Assembly (NCBI RefSeq): GCF_002837055.1
Contig: NZ_PDKP01000001.1
Span: forward strand, 483,285-547,284
Length of the DNA stretch: 64,000 nt
Reading direction: 5' to 3'
Source: Lactobacillus apis
GTDB lineage: Bacteria > Bacillota > Bacilli > Lactobacillales > Lactobacillaceae
The position numbers and the translations under genes are program-made. Positions 38,648 to 48,022 of this stretch are shown here, piece by piece (the first letter of the stretch is position 1; every line of letters begins with the position of its first letter). The notes beneath the pieces are model-generated. The model was not told the origin of the DNA. It worked only from the letters and a program-made list of their open reading frames with translations, and did not search any database.

Positions 38648-39595
38648 ATGACATTATTAACAGATGAACAGCTTGCCAATATTGCACATGACTATTTTTT
38701 AAGTCAAATGAATATTGCAGATATATCAGAGAAATATAACTTATCGCGTTATTTGATTACAAAGTCACTTGAAGACGCAAGAAACAAGGGCATTGTAAAA
38801 ATTAGTATTGCACAAACACCAAAGAGATCGCAAAAACTGGAAAGTGAATTTCGCAAGCAATTCAATCTAAAGGAAGTTTACATCCTAGAAGATCTGGAAA
38901 CCAAAAACCAAGATAATGAAGTAATTGTTAGCTATGCTGCAAAGCAAATTCAAAATTATACAAAATCTGCGCACGTAGTTGGTTTAACGTGGGGTGCACT
39001 TTTACGCGATGTTATTAACGACTTTTCTGAAGTTAATCGTGAGGATTTAACATTCGTGCAGCTCCTAGGTCAAGCTGTCAATGCAGGAAAAAGGAAAAAT
39101 CAATTGGTGCAGGAAGCTGCAGACAAATTTAATGCTAAATGTTTAACTTTTCCTGCTCCACTTTATTCTGTTAATACAAGTACAGTAACAGAATTAAAGA
39201 AAGAACCATTTTATATCCACGCCGAAGAAATGTTTGACCAACTTGACATGGTCTGCGCAAGCCTTGGAACTATGCAATCTCTTGAATCTAACGAGTTTTT
39301 TATGGATAATTATGCTAAAAGTGTCTTGCAAAATGTTGATAGTCATCAAGTTGCGGGAATTGTTTTCGGTCGTCCCTATGACATTAATGGTAACTTTTAC
39401 AAACCAATTGAACCACATATTTGCGGGATTAACTTAGATACTTTAATGCAGGTACCTAATCGTTTTATCATCGTAAAAAATCATTTCAAAGAAGATGCAC
39501 TTCTTGGAGCACTCAGAGGCGACATGATTACGCATCTGATAACCAATAGTGGAATCGCTGAACAAGTTTTACGTAAAAATAAGAGTTTTAGTTAA
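38648..39595 (+). CDS. citI: SorC/DeoR-family regulator, CitI-like citrate operon activator
   Basis: 315 residues from ATG 38648 (MTLLTDEQLANIAHDYF), with GAGGA ahead. The N-terminal helix-turn-helix (MNIADISEKYNLSRYLITKSL) is followed by the SorC sugar-phosphate-isomerase-like ligand domain (VVGLTWGALLRDVIN; CASLGTM). In Leuconostoc and Weissella the same family member, CitI, activates citrate genes in response to citrate. The position next to citX supports this. Its 3' end overlaps the convergent citX by 8 bases. Confidence 0.82.
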   Translation: MTLLTDEQLANIAHDYFLSQMNIADISEKYNLSRYLITKSLEDARNKGIVKISIAQTPKRSQKLESEFRKQFNLKEVYILEDLETKNQDNEVIVSYAAKQIQNYTKSAHVVGLTWGALLRDVINDFSEVNREDLTFVQLLGQAVNAGKRKNQLVQEAADKFNAKCLTFPAPLYSVNTSTVTELKKEPFYIHAEEMFDQLDMVCASLGTMQSLESNEFFMDNYAKSVLQNVDSHQVAGIVFGRPYDINGNFYKPIEPHICGINLDTLMQVPNRFIIVKNHFKEDALLGALRGDMITHLITNSGIAEQVLRKNKSFS

Positions 39596-40136
39596 ACACT
39601 TCACCAAAGATTTTACTTATATAATTCTGCAACTCGTCAACGGTGTGACTTCTTGCACGCGCGCATTCCTTGGCTGGTCGATTACACAGAAAACAAGTGC
39701 GGCTAGGTAATTTCAAAGTTGACCTGGAAATAATTCCCACTGTTTGACCCGTTTTTACTAAGACGTCGGCATCAAACAGTCTAGTTAGTTTTGACTGCTT
39801 CTCAAACTCAATAGCAGTTTGCTTAACTTCAGTTGCATCGTTACTGAGTAAATAAAAATTCTCGCAACCTGTCGGCTTATCCCAACTTTCAGCTAACTGA
39901 AAAGATAAGCGATGCGCTTGCATGATTGTTTCCAAATTAGTTATTCCAGCTGAGAACAACTGCTCTAAGTAGCAGTTGTTTTTTATTGGCCCTGGGATAT
40001 TGAGTTTAACATCTAAGAGCGTCTTATTAGGAAATTGCCGAAATAACTGTTTTTGCATGTCTACACGCTTATCTTTATCAGCTAAAACAGCTAAAATGTC
40101 CTGTTTTTGACCTTCAGTAAAGATTGATTTTACCAA
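39588..40136 (-). CDS. citX: Apo-citrate lyase phosphoribosyl-dephospho-CoA transferase
   Basis: 182 residues. The C-terminal motif RTCFLCNRPAKECARARSHT is the CitX signature. Transfers the prosthetic group onto a serine of CitD. Start is TTG at 40134-40136 with AAGGAGG ahead. It stands alone after the citF terminator; citG, which makes the prosthetic group precursor, is not fused and not in the window. Convergent with citI. Confidence 0.92.
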   Translation of the reverse strand: MVKSIFTEGQKQDILAVLADKDKRVDMQKQLFRQFPNKTLLDVKLNIPGPIKNNCYLEQLFSAGITNLETIMQAHRLSFQLAESWDKPTGCENFYLLSNDATEVKQTAIEFEKQSKLTRLFDADVLVKTGQTVGIISRSTLKLPSRTCFLCNRPAKECARARSHTVDELQNYISKIFGEVFN

Positions 40137-40169
40137 CTTGATATTCCCTCCTTTTTAATAATTATAAAT

Positions 40170-40206
40170 AAAAAGTGGGTACAAGTATCGTTGTCCCCAC
40201 TTTTTA
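40170..40206 (-). terminator. Terminator between citF and citX
   Basis: AAAAAGTGGG-ACAA and TTGT-CCCCACTTTTT form a near-perfect stem, with TTTTTATTTAT following in the minus direction. It would limit citX expression relative to citCDEF unless read-through occurs. Confidence 0.8.
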
Positions 40207-40209
40207 CTT

Positions 40210-41748
40210 TTAATCTTTCACTTGTTTTATTGTGTCAATAATTGTTCCGTCACGATACTGAATCAAAGCAACTGTTCTGTCAGTGTATTCTAATGGTTTT
40301 GGAACACCAACTTGTTTTTCAGCCATCTGTTGTAATTCTGTAATATCGACGATGTTAAGATCAGGAACCTTACTGAATGCTTCGATTAGGTCTTTTCTTT
40401 TCGGGTTAATGGCAATGCCACGCTCAGTGACCAAAACATCAATTGAATCACCTGGTGTAACAACTGTTTCAACAGATGGAACAACGGTTGCGTTTCGGCC
40501 TCTAACTAGAGGTGCTGTAATTATTGTCATTTTTGCGTTAGCAGCATCCTGATGACCACCAATCGCTCCTCGTATGACACCGTCTGAACCAGTCATAACA
40601 TTTACGTTAAAATCGGTATCAATTTGTAGTGCAGACAAAATTGCAACATCTAAATTATTAACTACTGCTCCCTTATTATGCGGATCAGCATACCAAGAAG
40701 CATCAATTTCTTGCTGATTCCTATTTTTTGCCATTGAAGCCGCAGCACCCTTATCAAAATCCTGGACGTCCATAATCTTTTTTACTAAGCCCTCATCAAG
40801 CAAGTCTGTGGTTGGCTTTGTGATACCGCCTAAAGCAAAAGAAGCTGTGATTCCATCATTAATCATGGATTGTCTTAAGTAGCGTGTAACTGCAAGCGCA
40901 GCACCACCAGATCCAGTTTGGAATGAAAATCCTTCCTTGTAATATGGTGAATTGACAATAACTTGATTTACCATCTCAGCAATTTTCAATTCTTTTGGAT
41001 CCTTGGTAAAACGAGTTGCTCCAGAACCAATTTTATCTGCATCCCCTATTTGATCTACCTTAACCACATAATCTACCTGAGTCTGTTTGATTGAAGCAGG
41101 AGTATTAGGGTAATCGATGATATTATCTGTTAAAAGAACGACATTATCAGCATATTGTGCATCAATAAGTGCATAACCTAATGAGCCAAAAACAGCGTCT
41201 CCTTCTTGACCATTGGCATTACCAGCGGGATCAGAGTTTGGAACGCCCAAAAAGGCAACATCAACTTTAATTTCGCCTTCTTCAATTGAACGAGCTCGGT
41301 TTCCGTGAGATCTGAAAACAACTGGATTTTTAAGACCACCATGGGAGACAAAGTCGCCCAAAGTGCCCCGCATCCCTGAAGAAGTAATATTAGTAATTAC
41401 TCCTTTTTGAATTGCTTCAATGACTTTATCATTCATCACACTAGTTAATGATGATGGTGCCAGCGTCAAATTTTGGTAGCCAAGTTTTATAATTAAGTCC
41501 ATTACCTTATTAAAAGCAAAGTCGCCATTTCTAAAGTGATGGTGAAACGAAATAGTCATTCCATCTTTAAGAGTCTTCTTTATAACTTCTTCTAATGAAT
41601 CAACTACTTTGTTTTCACCGGTTGTAACATGAACTTTTGGCGCAATCCTTTTAATTTCTGGGTTTCCAACTTCAACTGATTCAAACGGTTTTAATTTCAT
41701 ATCAGACATCAATTCATCTGGTAGATTACGTTTAACCTTATTTTCCAA
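40210..41748 (-). CDS. citF: Citrate lyase alpha subunit (citrate CoA-transferase)
   Basis: 512 residues. Typical stretches are [64 protein letters not shown] and [15 protein letters not shown]. Exchanges acetyl for citryl on the acyl carrier. I chose TTG at 41746-41748 ([13 protein letters not shown]) because GAGGAGGGC lies eight bases before it. The ATG reading from 41769 runs back over the ribosome site inside citE. Confidence 0.95.
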   Translation of the reverse strand: MENKVKRNLPDELMSDMKLKPFESVEVGNPEIKRIAPKVHVTTGENKVVDSLEEVIKKTLKDGMTISFHHHFRNGDFAFNKVMDLIIKLGYQNLTLAPSSLTSVMNDKVIEAIQKGVITNITSSGMRGTLGDFVSHGGLKNPVVFRSHGNRARSIEEGEIKVDVAFLGVPNSDPAGNANGQEGDAVFGSLGYALIDAQYADNVVLLTDNIIDYPNTPASIKQTQVDYVVKVDQIGDADKIGSGATRFTKDPKELKIAEMVNQVIVNSPYYKEGFSFQTGSGGAALAVTRYLRQSMINDGITASFALGGITKPTTDLLDEGLVKKIMDVQDFDKGAAASMAKNRNQQEIDASWYADPHNKGAVVNNLDVAILSALQIDTDFNVNVMTGSDGVIRGAIGGHQDAANAKMTIITAPLVRGRNATVVPSVETVVTPGDSIDVLVTERGIAINPKRKDLIEAFSKVPDLNIVDITELQQMAEKQVGVPKPLEYTDRTVALIQYRDGTIIDTIKQVKD

Positions 41749-42652
41749 TGTAATTGCCCTCCTCATCAATTAAATTTGAAGCCTTAGCTGTTTCGATTAC
41801 TCTATTAGCCTTTTCGACTACTGGTTTATCAACCATTTTTCCATTCATTGAGATAACACCAGAGCCCTTTGCCTTGGCTTCACTAATCGCATTTTGGACA
41901 GCCATTGCATTTTCAATCTCTTCTTTTGAAGGATTGAAGACTTCATTAACCATTGGAATTTGGCGAGGATTAACTAAAGACTTACCATCATAGCCTAATT
42001 CATAAATGTACCTAGTTTCTCTATAAAAGCCTTCCGTGTCATTCATATTTGAAAAGACAGTATCAAATGCATAGACATCTGCTGCACGGGCGGCTTGTAA
42101 GACCATGTTACGCGCAAATTCTAGTTCTCGACCATCTGGATAGCGGTGTGTATGCATATCTGCAGTGTAGTCTTCACCTGAAACAGCTAGTCCCATCATT
42201 AATGGAGTTGCTGTAGCAATTTCTGGTGTATTGAGTACCCCTTTAGCACTTTCAATTGCTGCCATTACCCCAATTGAACCTTTTTCTACACCGTATTCCT
42301 TTTCTACATTTTCAATATCTGTAACTAACTTTTGAATCATATCAGCCGATTCTGTTTTTGGTAATCGAATGACGTCAACCCCAGCTCGTACCATTGCTTT
42401 AACATCTTCATCATAAAAAGGTGTGTCTTGCCCATTAATTCTGACTACAATTTCTGCACCGCCAAAATCAACTGTCTTAATTGCATTAAAGACTAACATT
42501 CTAGCAGCGTCTTTTTCTGTTAAAGAAACGGCATCTTCCAAATCAAGCATAATTGAATCAGCACCATAAATACCAGCGTCTTTTACCATTGCCGGATTAT
42601 TACCTGGCACAAACATCATTGTTCGCCGCAAACGATTTTTAATGTAAGTCAT
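41738..42652 (-). CDS. citE: Citrate lyase beta subunit (citryl-ACP lyase)
   Basis: 304 residues. [48 protein letters not shown] and [11 protein letters not shown] are the CitE/HpcH-type TIM barrel motifs; the Asp/Glu pair for magnesium is present. Cleaves citryl carrier to acetyl carrier and oxaloacetate. Its start follows the citD stop directly and its end overlaps citF by 11 bases. Confidence 0.97.
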   Translation of the reverse strand: MTYIKNRLRRTMMFVPGNNPAMVKDAGIYGADSIMLDLEDAVSLTEKDAARMLVFNAIKTVDFGGAEIVVRINGQDTPFYDEDVKAMVRAGVDVIRLPKTESADMIQKLVTDIENVEKEYGVEKGSIGVMAAIESAKGVLNTPEIATATPLMMGLAVSGEDYTADMHTHRYPDGRELEFARNMVLQAARAADVYAFDTVFSNMNDTEGFYRETRYIYELGYDGKSLVNPRQIPMVNEVFNPSKEEIENAMAVQNAISEAKAKGSGVISMNGKMVDKPVVEKANRVIETAKASNLIDEEGNYIGK

Positions 42653-42949
42653 TTATTGCAATACCCCCAATTCTGGTCTATCTGAAGTTTCAGTTGCTCT
42701 CTGCGCAGCTGCTAAAGTTCTAGCAGCAATCACACAGTCAAGAGCTCCTTTGTCAACTGCTTTAACCTTGGCATTATCAATACCATATTTCTCAAGGGTA
42801 TCAGTAATGACCTTTTTAATTTGATCTCCATACGCCTTAATTACTTCTGAGTCAAGGTCAATCTGAATGCCATCATCCCCTTTTGAAATCATAATTTGTA
42901 TATCAGATGATTCCAAAGTTCCGGCAACTCCAGTAGTTTTAATTTCCAT
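42653..42949 (-). CDS. citD: Citrate lyase gamma subunit (acyl carrier protein)
   Basis: 98 residues. AGTLESSDIQIMI holds the serine that receives the phosphoribosyl-dephospho-CoA group, and ARTLAAAQRATE is typical of the C-terminal helix. Overlaps the citC stop by 11 bases. Confidence 0.97.
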   Translation of the reverse strand: MEIKTTGVAGTLESSDIQIMISKGDDGIQIDLDSEVIKAYGDQIKKVITDTLEKYGIDNAKVKAVDKGALDCVIAARTLAAAQRATETSDRPELGVLQ

Positions 42950-43997
42950 TAATATTCATTCCTTTCCTAATCCTAGTTTGTAACGCTTCTTTATTTGCAC
43001 TAATAAATTGCATTGTGGAATTGGGTACAAAAGATGCAATTTCAGCTAGCTTATCTTCTTTTATTAGTTGCCTAACATATGTGGCTGTAATTACTTGTTC
43101 ATTAGCTTGAAAACGATTAATGATCTTAACTTCTATTTCAGGATTAAGTATTGAACTTAAGCTTTGATTATAAAAACTAGTCGTTCGCGAGAATGGTTCT
43201 GTTCCCAAATATCTTCTTGTAATTGATAGACTAGGGGCAATAAAATTTTTAAAAACGTGTGCATCAATTTGAGTTTGCGTAGTTATTAGTTCATCAGATG
43301 ATTTTAAAAAATACGCTGGGAACGTCGACTTAGAAACCATATAGTCACCGCCACTAATAACTAACACATTTTTAAAATCGGCTGTCCCCTGCTTAACTAA
43401 GTTAAGGCGCTCATCAGTCTTGAAAAGCGAAGCATCCGTTTGGACAACAAATACATATACCAAGTCATTTTCCTTACTAGCAAGTTCCACTAATTGTTGG
43501 TGTCCTTTAGTGAATGGATTTGCATTCATCACTATTGCAGCAACTTTTTTGTTTTTTCCTTTATAAGGGTTAGGAATGTTTGACACAAAATCATCTATAT
43601 TCGGCGTACCGCTTTCTAAAAAAGCAGCCTCGTCAGTTCTTGCTACTTCGTTAAATCCTAAATGAGAAAAACTTGTAGCATACTGTGCTTTAGTGAAAAC
43701 AAAACTGTGATAGCACTTTATACTATACAAATATTGTTGCAGTGCAGTTACTATTTGACTGAAGCGTGCACCTTGGACCGCATTTTCATTAGTAACGGCA
43801 ATGTACTTTAAGACGTTACCTGCTATACTACCAGTACCTACAAGCTTGCCATTGTCATCAATTAGACCAACTGTGTGATCAATCACGTTAATTTCACGTG
43901 AGCCAAAGTTATTTATGCCTTTAGAAACTAAAAAGTCTTGCCACTTTTTTCTTGTTTCAGGAATATTTAAATATAAATCAACAATTTTATCCGTAAT
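42939..43997 (-). CDS. citC: [Citrate (pro-3S)-lyase] ligase, start codon ATT
   Basis: Acetylates (activates) the citrate lyase carrier group. The GNAT-like N-terminal part (VDLYLNIPETRKKWQDFL ... IDHTVGLIDDNG) and the nucleotidyltransferase core (AAIVMNANPFTKGHQQLVE) are present. The first ATG/GTG/TTG in frame is a GTG at 43886 that would remove 37 residues homologous to CitC N-termini. The open frame continues upstream without stop to an ATT at 43995-43997, preceded by AGGATGTGA, just after an in-frame TGA. That start gives 352 residues, the normal length. The hydrolase stop is 22 bases upstream. Either ATT initiation or a recent start mutation. Confidence 0.8.
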   Translation of the reverse strand: MTDKIVDLYLNIPETRKKWQDFLVSKGINNFGSREINVIDHTVGLIDDNGKLVGTGSIAGNVLKYIAVTNENAVQGARFSQIVTALQQYLYSIKCYHSFVFTKAQYATSFSHLGFNEVARTDEAAFLESGTPNIDDFVSNIPNPYKGKNKKVAAIVMNANPFTKGHQQLVELASKENDLVYVFVVQTDASLFKTDERLNLVKQGTADFKNVLVISGGDYMVSKSTFPAYFLKSSDELITTQTQIDAHVFKNFIAPSLSITRRYLGTEPFSRTTSFYNQSLSSILNPEIEVKIINRFQANEQVITATYVRQLIKEDKLAEIASFVPNSTMQFISANKEALQTRIRKGMNINGN

Positions 43998-44019
43998 TAG
44001 TCACATCCTAACCGCGTCA

Positions 44020-44817
44020 TTAATCTACTTGGGTTAAAAATTCTGCTATTTTGTTATACATAAGTTGAGGTTGTTCAGCTTGAACAATATGCCCACAATT
44101 AGGTACAACAGCAGCAGTTATGTTGCTATTTAACTTTTCCATTTCATAAGCAAAATGATAGTCAAAAAATGGTGAGTTTTTACCAGCCAAAACTAACATT
44201 GGGGTTGTTAAGTTAGTGATTACATCGCGCCAATCTTGTTCAGCATGATCGATTCGACACAAAAAGTTGTTTTCAGGATAATAAGGATATTTCAGTGCTT
44301 CTTTTTTCGCCCTTTGAAACAAAGCATCATCAATATGTGTATAAAATCCTGAGCCAAAATCAATTTTTAAGTAATCGGGATAATTTTCCCAAGACAATTC
44401 TTTAAAGCCAAATTGCCATGTTGAATCGTTGATCATTTTAGGTGGCTGATCAAGATCAACTAAAGCTCTAAAGCGCTTTTCTCCAAATAAAGAAATGTAA
44501 GCCCAGATTGTAGCTGCTCCCATAGAATTGCCAATCGCAATTATGTCAGTTAATCCTAGTTTCTGAATAAGTTCTTTAAGATCTTCTGCATGGCGACTAA
44601 TTCTTTGGCCTTTATATGTGCGTGCAGATTTACCTTGATTTCTTGGTTCAACTATAATAAAGCGAAAATCATTTTTAAAAAGATCAACGGCCTTTTCCCA
44701 TAAGCGTGCAGACCCTCCAATTCCTGGAATAGCAAGAATTGGAGGCTTATCAGCTTTAGTATCATAATAATGGATCCTAATGCCATCATTAGTAATCAAA
44801 TCTGCTTGATCAATCAT
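44020..44817 (-). CDS. Alpha/beta hydrolase in the citrate operon
   Basis: 265 residues. The oxyanion region is IPGIGGSARLW, the nucleophile elbow AIGNSMGAATIW (Ser in GxSxG) and the catalytic His in NCGHIVQAEQP; the acid is probably in LAGKNSPFFDYH. Its ATG directly follows the citT stop (TAAATG) and citC follows it, so it is fixed in the operon. Not a standard citrate lyase component. A thioesterase- or esterase-type activity on a pathway metabolite is possible, but its function is not known. Confidence 0.85.
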   Translation of the reverse strand: MIDQADLITNDGIRIHYYDTKADKPPILAIPGIGGSARLWEKAVDLFKNDFRFIIVEPRNQGKSARTYKGQRISRHAEDLKELIQKLGLTDIIAIGNSMGAATIWAYISLFGEKRFRALVDLDQPPKMINDSTWQFGFKELSWENYPDYLKIDFGSGFYTHIDDALFQRAKKEALKYPYYPENNFLCRIDHAEQDWRDVITNLTTPMLVLAGKNSPFFDYHFAYEMEKLNSNITAAVVPNCGHIVQAEQPQLMYNKIAEFLTQVD

Positions 44818-46284
44818 TTACCACATTCCTATGATTTTCATCCATACGGTACCAATGACTCCAAAGATCAGTAGATACACGAGGCCTAAAATAAAGTTGA
44901 ACTTCCACCATTCGCCCTGCTTAATATAGCCCGTCGTGGCTAGAATAGAAGCCGGACCGTTGGCGTAGTGAGTAGTTGAAGCATTAATGGCTCCAGTGAA
45001 TGCAAGTAACATTGCTGAAAGAGCAAGCGGTGCTCCAGTTGCCACCGCAACTGAAAGGAATGGTAAGTATAAAGCCGTCATATGGGCAGTTCCACTAGCA
45101 AAGAAGTAGTGCGTATAGAACATTAAAATTACCAAAACTGCCAAAACAATTTCCCAACTTATACCATGGAGCCCCGTCTGAATTGCTTTTGAAAACCAGT
45201 CAATAAAACCAAATGAAATAAGTTTACCGGCCATAAAAACCAAAATGGAAAGCCAAATCAAAATATTCCAAGCTCCAGTTTGCTTTAAGGCATCTTGCAT
45301 CGTTAAAACACCAGTTATTAAAAGTAAACCAACTGCTAGAAAAGCAACAAAAGTAGAATCTAATTGTGGAATTTTAAAAATTCCTGATAACACCCATAAA
45401 ATAATAGCTAATAAGAAAACGACAGACATGATTTTTTCAGGTTTAGACACAGGGCCCATTTCAGCTAGATGCTCGTCTGCCCAATTCTTAGCATCTGGAG
45501 TTTCTTTAATTTCAGGTGGAAATATCTTATAGATAATTAAAGGAATAACAATGGTTGCGATTAAAGCTGGGACAATTGCTGCTGTAAACCAGCTTATCCA
45601 AGACATTGTGTAGCCTTTTTGAACAGCCATTTGAGAAGCGACCATGTTAGGTGCAGCCCCCGTAATGAATAGAGCAGTTGAAATCACATTAGCATGAAAA
45701 GCGATAAAACTTAAAAATGCACCAATCTTTTTACGAGAGGGATCATTTGGTAGTGAATCATAATCCTTAGAAATTGATTCTGTCACTGGCCAAACAACAC
45801 CACCTGTTCGAGCACTATTGGATGGAATTAAAGCTCCTAAGACAATTTCCAATCCAGTGATAGCGTAAGCAATCCCAATTGAACGTTTACCAAAGCGTCT
45901 AATCATCCAATAGGCAATTCGATTTCCTAAGCCTGTTTTACTAATGCCATAGGCTATGATAAAAGCCATTGCAATCAGCCATGAAGCAGAATTGCTAAAT
46001 GCACTCAAAATTCCGGCATTCACTGCACCTGTTTTAGGATTCACTTCATTTTGAACGGGAGCTAAACCAACTAAAACAGTCACAATTAAACCAATCAGCG
46101 TTGTACCACCAATTGGTAACGGTTTTGTGATACAACCCACAATGGTAGCCACAAAAATAGCAAACATTTCCCATGCTTGTGCTGATAATCCACCAAGTCT
46201 TACGGGAGTAAGAAGCCACAAAATTGCTCCAATTACTACCGGCAAAATAAACCCTTTATAATTCACTTTTTCAAGAGTTTTCAT
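44818..46284 (-). CDS. citT: DASS/CitT-family citrate (dicarboxylate) transporter
   Basis: 488 residues, about 12 membrane segments. SNSASWLIAMAFIIAYGISK, PSNSARTGGVVWPV and STTHYANGPASI fit the DASS signature around the substrate-binding loops (SNT/SNA-type motifs). E. coli CitT exchanges citrate for succinate. With mdh, fumarase and fumarate reductase next door, the same exchange is likely here. Lies between the RraA-like gene and the hydrolase. Confidence 0.88.
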   Translation of the reverse strand: MKTLEKVNYKGFILPVVIGAILWLLTPVRLGGLSAQAWEMFAIFVATIVGCITKPLPIGGTTLIGLIVTVLVGLAPVQNEVNPKTGAVNAGILSAFSNSASWLIAMAFIIAYGISKTGLGNRIAYWMIRRFGKRSIGIAYAITGLEIVLGALIPSNSARTGGVVWPVTESISKDYDSLPNDPSRKKIGAFLSFIAFHANVISTALFITGAAPNMVASQMAVQKGYTMSWISWFTAAIVPALIATIVIPLIIYKIFPPEIKETPDAKNWADEHLAEMGPVSKPEKIMSVVFLLAIILWVLSGIFKIPQLDSTFVAFLAVGLLLITGVLTMQDALKQTGAWNILIWLSILVFMAGKLISFGFIDWFSKAIQTGLHGISWEIVLAVLVILMFYTHYFFASGTAHMTALYLPFLSVAVATGAPLALSAMLLAFTGAINASTTHYANGPASILATTGYIKQGEWWKFNFILGLVYLLIFGVIGTVWMKIIGMW

Positions 46285-46302
46285 AATTAGCCTTCTTTAT
46301 AT

Positions 46303-47001
46303 TTACGGGCGATAAATATCGTCGATAATCTGATAGTTTTTATTTTTCAGTTCATCATCTACCCAATTAATATTACCTGTACCATCATGGAAACTTGTTG
46401 CTTTAGCATTATCTTGTTTGTTATAGGCCTGAACCTCAGGCAGTAATTTTGCTGCCTTTTCGTGAGCTACTCTAACAACACCGTCTGCGTCTCCAACAAT
46501 CAAATCCCCTGGATTTACACTAATTTCGCCACAAGAAACTGGTACATTAATTTCTCCAGGTCCTTCCTTGTATGGGCCATTTGGCGAAGTGCTGACAGCG
46601 TATATTGGCAAGTCCCAATTACGTAAACTGTCAATATCTCTCATAGGACCATCTACTACTACTCTAGCAACATGTCTTTGATCACGAAGCCAAGTCATCA
46701 TAACTTCTCCAATAACAGCTCGAGTGTTATCACCTTCATTATCAATTACAATTACATCGCCTTCATGGCAGTACTTTAAAGCTGCATAAATGGTTAAATT
46801 ATCGCCTGGCCGATTATGAACTGTAAAGGCTGGACCACACATTTGCCTTGTTGGTTTAGACATTAACTTAATCCGTGTAGCCATTGCACCTTTACGATTC
46901 ATACAATCAGCAATATTTGAGGTGGGAATATCACGAAAACCCGTAATTACATCTTTGTCAGGCAACTCCCTTTTTAAAAAGATTCTTTTTCCTACTTGCA
47001 T
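46303..47001 (-). CDS. RraA-family protein, candidate oxaloacetate decarboxylase
   Basis: 232 residues. IPTSNIADCMNRKGAM, CGPAFTV, GDVIVIDNEGD, VVDGPMRDID and NPGDLIVGDADGVV are the RraA / HMG-CHA aldolase fold motifs; the Arg-Asp in PMRD binds metal and substrate. Related class II aldolases decarboxylate oxaloacetate. Position between mdh and citT suggests it handles oxaloacetate from citrate lyase, giving pyruvate. RNase E regulation is unlikely in a lactobacillus. Ribosome site AAAGAGG. Confidence 0.85.
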   Translation of the reverse strand: MQVGKRIFLKRELPDKDVITGFRDIPTSNIADCMNRKGAMATRIKLMSKPTRQMCGPAFTVHNRPGDNLTIYAALKYCHEGDVIVIDNEGDNTRAVIGEVMMTWLRDQRHVARVVVDGPMRDIDSLRNWDLPIYAVSTSPNGPYKEGPGEINVPVSCGEISVNPGDLIVGDADGVVRVAHEKAAKLLPEVQAYNKQDNAKATSFHDGTGNINWVDDELKNKNYQIIDDIYRP

Positions 47002-47016
47002 TTTAATCCTCTTTAA

Positions 47017-47946
47017 TTAGTTCAATTCAATACCATCTAGAACTTCCTGCATTTTATCAGCAGAATTAACCATTTTAGCTAGTTCCTTATCTGATAACTT
47101 GGTTTCAATCACATGACTAATTCCAGTACCATCAATCACTGTTGGAGTGCCCAAATATAAGTCATGTTTAATGCCATATTCACCATTTATAGGTGCTGAT
47201 AGCGGTAAGACGATTGCTTTATTTTCCAAAATTGCACTAACTATTTTTGCTAGCATCATCGCAATGCCATAAAAGGTTGCCCCTTTACTTTTAATAATTT
47301 CCCCACCTTTCTGACGTATGTCACTTTCAATATTAGATAAATCTGAAAAATTAAGTTCATTATATTCGCTTAATGGTTTACCATCAACTACTGTTTCATC
47401 AAAGTTTTCGAATGAAGTGTCACCATGTTCGCCTAGCACAATGGAGTTAACGCTTTCCACAGATAAATTTAATTTTTTTGCCAGTTCTACTTTTAATCGA
47501 GCAGAGTCAAGCGATGTACCTGTACCAATAACTTTGTTCTTAGGAAAACCAGAAAGTTTTTGTGTCAAGGTCGTCAGTATATCAACTGGGTTGGCAGAAA
47601 CAACAAATATTCCACTAAATCCAGATTCTACGACTGGCTGAATAATACTTTTCAAAATTTTAACGTTCTTATTGACTAAGTCTAATCTAGTCTCACCTGG
47701 TTTACGTGGTATACCAGCTGTAATAACTACAACATCAGCATCCTTTGCATCTGCATACTCACCTGCATGAATATTACATGAACCAACAAATGGAGTAATG
47801 TCTTCAAGATCCATTGAATCGCCAATTGGCCTTTCCTTTACAACATCCGTAATTACTAATTCGTCAACTTGGGTACTTAGTAAAAGGTCATTTGCAAAAG
47901 TTGAACCAACTGCTCCATCACCAACGAGTAAAACTTTTCTTGACAT
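47017..47946 (-). CDS. mdh: Malate dehydrogenase of the LDH-like type
   Basis: 309 residues. NAD loop VGDGAVGSTFA, substrate Arg in TSLDSARLKVELA, and catalytic His in GEHGDTSFENF. The substrate-specificity loop reads AGIPRKPGETR: Arg stands where lactate dehydrogenases have Gln (Q102), which by classical work switches specificity from pyruvate to oxaloacetate. The rest of the loop is LDH-like. In this cluster it would reduce oxaloacetate to malate with NADH. First gene of the citrate operon. Confidence 0.85.
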   Translation of the reverse strand: MSRKVLLVGDGAVGSTFANDLLLSTQVDELVITDVVKERPIGDSMDLEDITPFVGSCNIHAGEYADAKDADVVVITAGIPRKPGETRLDLVNKNVKILKSIIQPVVESGFSGIFVVSANPVDILTTLTQKLSGFPKNKVIGTGTSLDSARLKVELAKKLNLSVESVNSIVLGEHGDTSFENFDETVVDGKPLSEYNELNFSDLSNIESDIRQKGGEIIKSKGATFYGIAMMLAKIVSAILENKAIVLPLSAPINGEYGIKHDLYLGTPTVIDGTGISHVIETKLSDKELAKMVNSADKMQEVLDGIELN

Positions 47947-47993
47947 AATTTAAAATCCTTTCAATTCTGGGTATGTAATCCTTTACACAACAT

Positions 47994-48022
47994 ATTATAA
48001 ATAAAGCCTCTTGCTTTTGCAA
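47994..48022 (-). promoter_or_regulatory. Citrate operon promoter (mdh)
   Basis: Minus-strand -35 TTGCAA (48017-48022), spacer 17, consensus -10 TATAAT (47994-47999). The DNA just upstream (48023-48086) is almost pure A/T with poly-T and TTTATAAATTTAAA-like runs, the kind of sequence CitI binds in related bacteria. Confidence 0.75.

Noticed and set aside
42939-43886. citC beginning at the GTG 43884-43886
   Set aside because: It would drop 37 residues that continue the CitC family pattern and has no ribosome site at the right distance.
46303-47001. Regulator of RNase E activity
   Set aside because: The family name RraA is historical; the metabolic context and the aldolase-type motifs argue for an enzyme.
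47017-47946. L-lactate dehydrogenase call
   Set aside because: General similarity fits LDH, but the Arg in the specificity loop and the pathway neighbours favour malate dehydrogenase.
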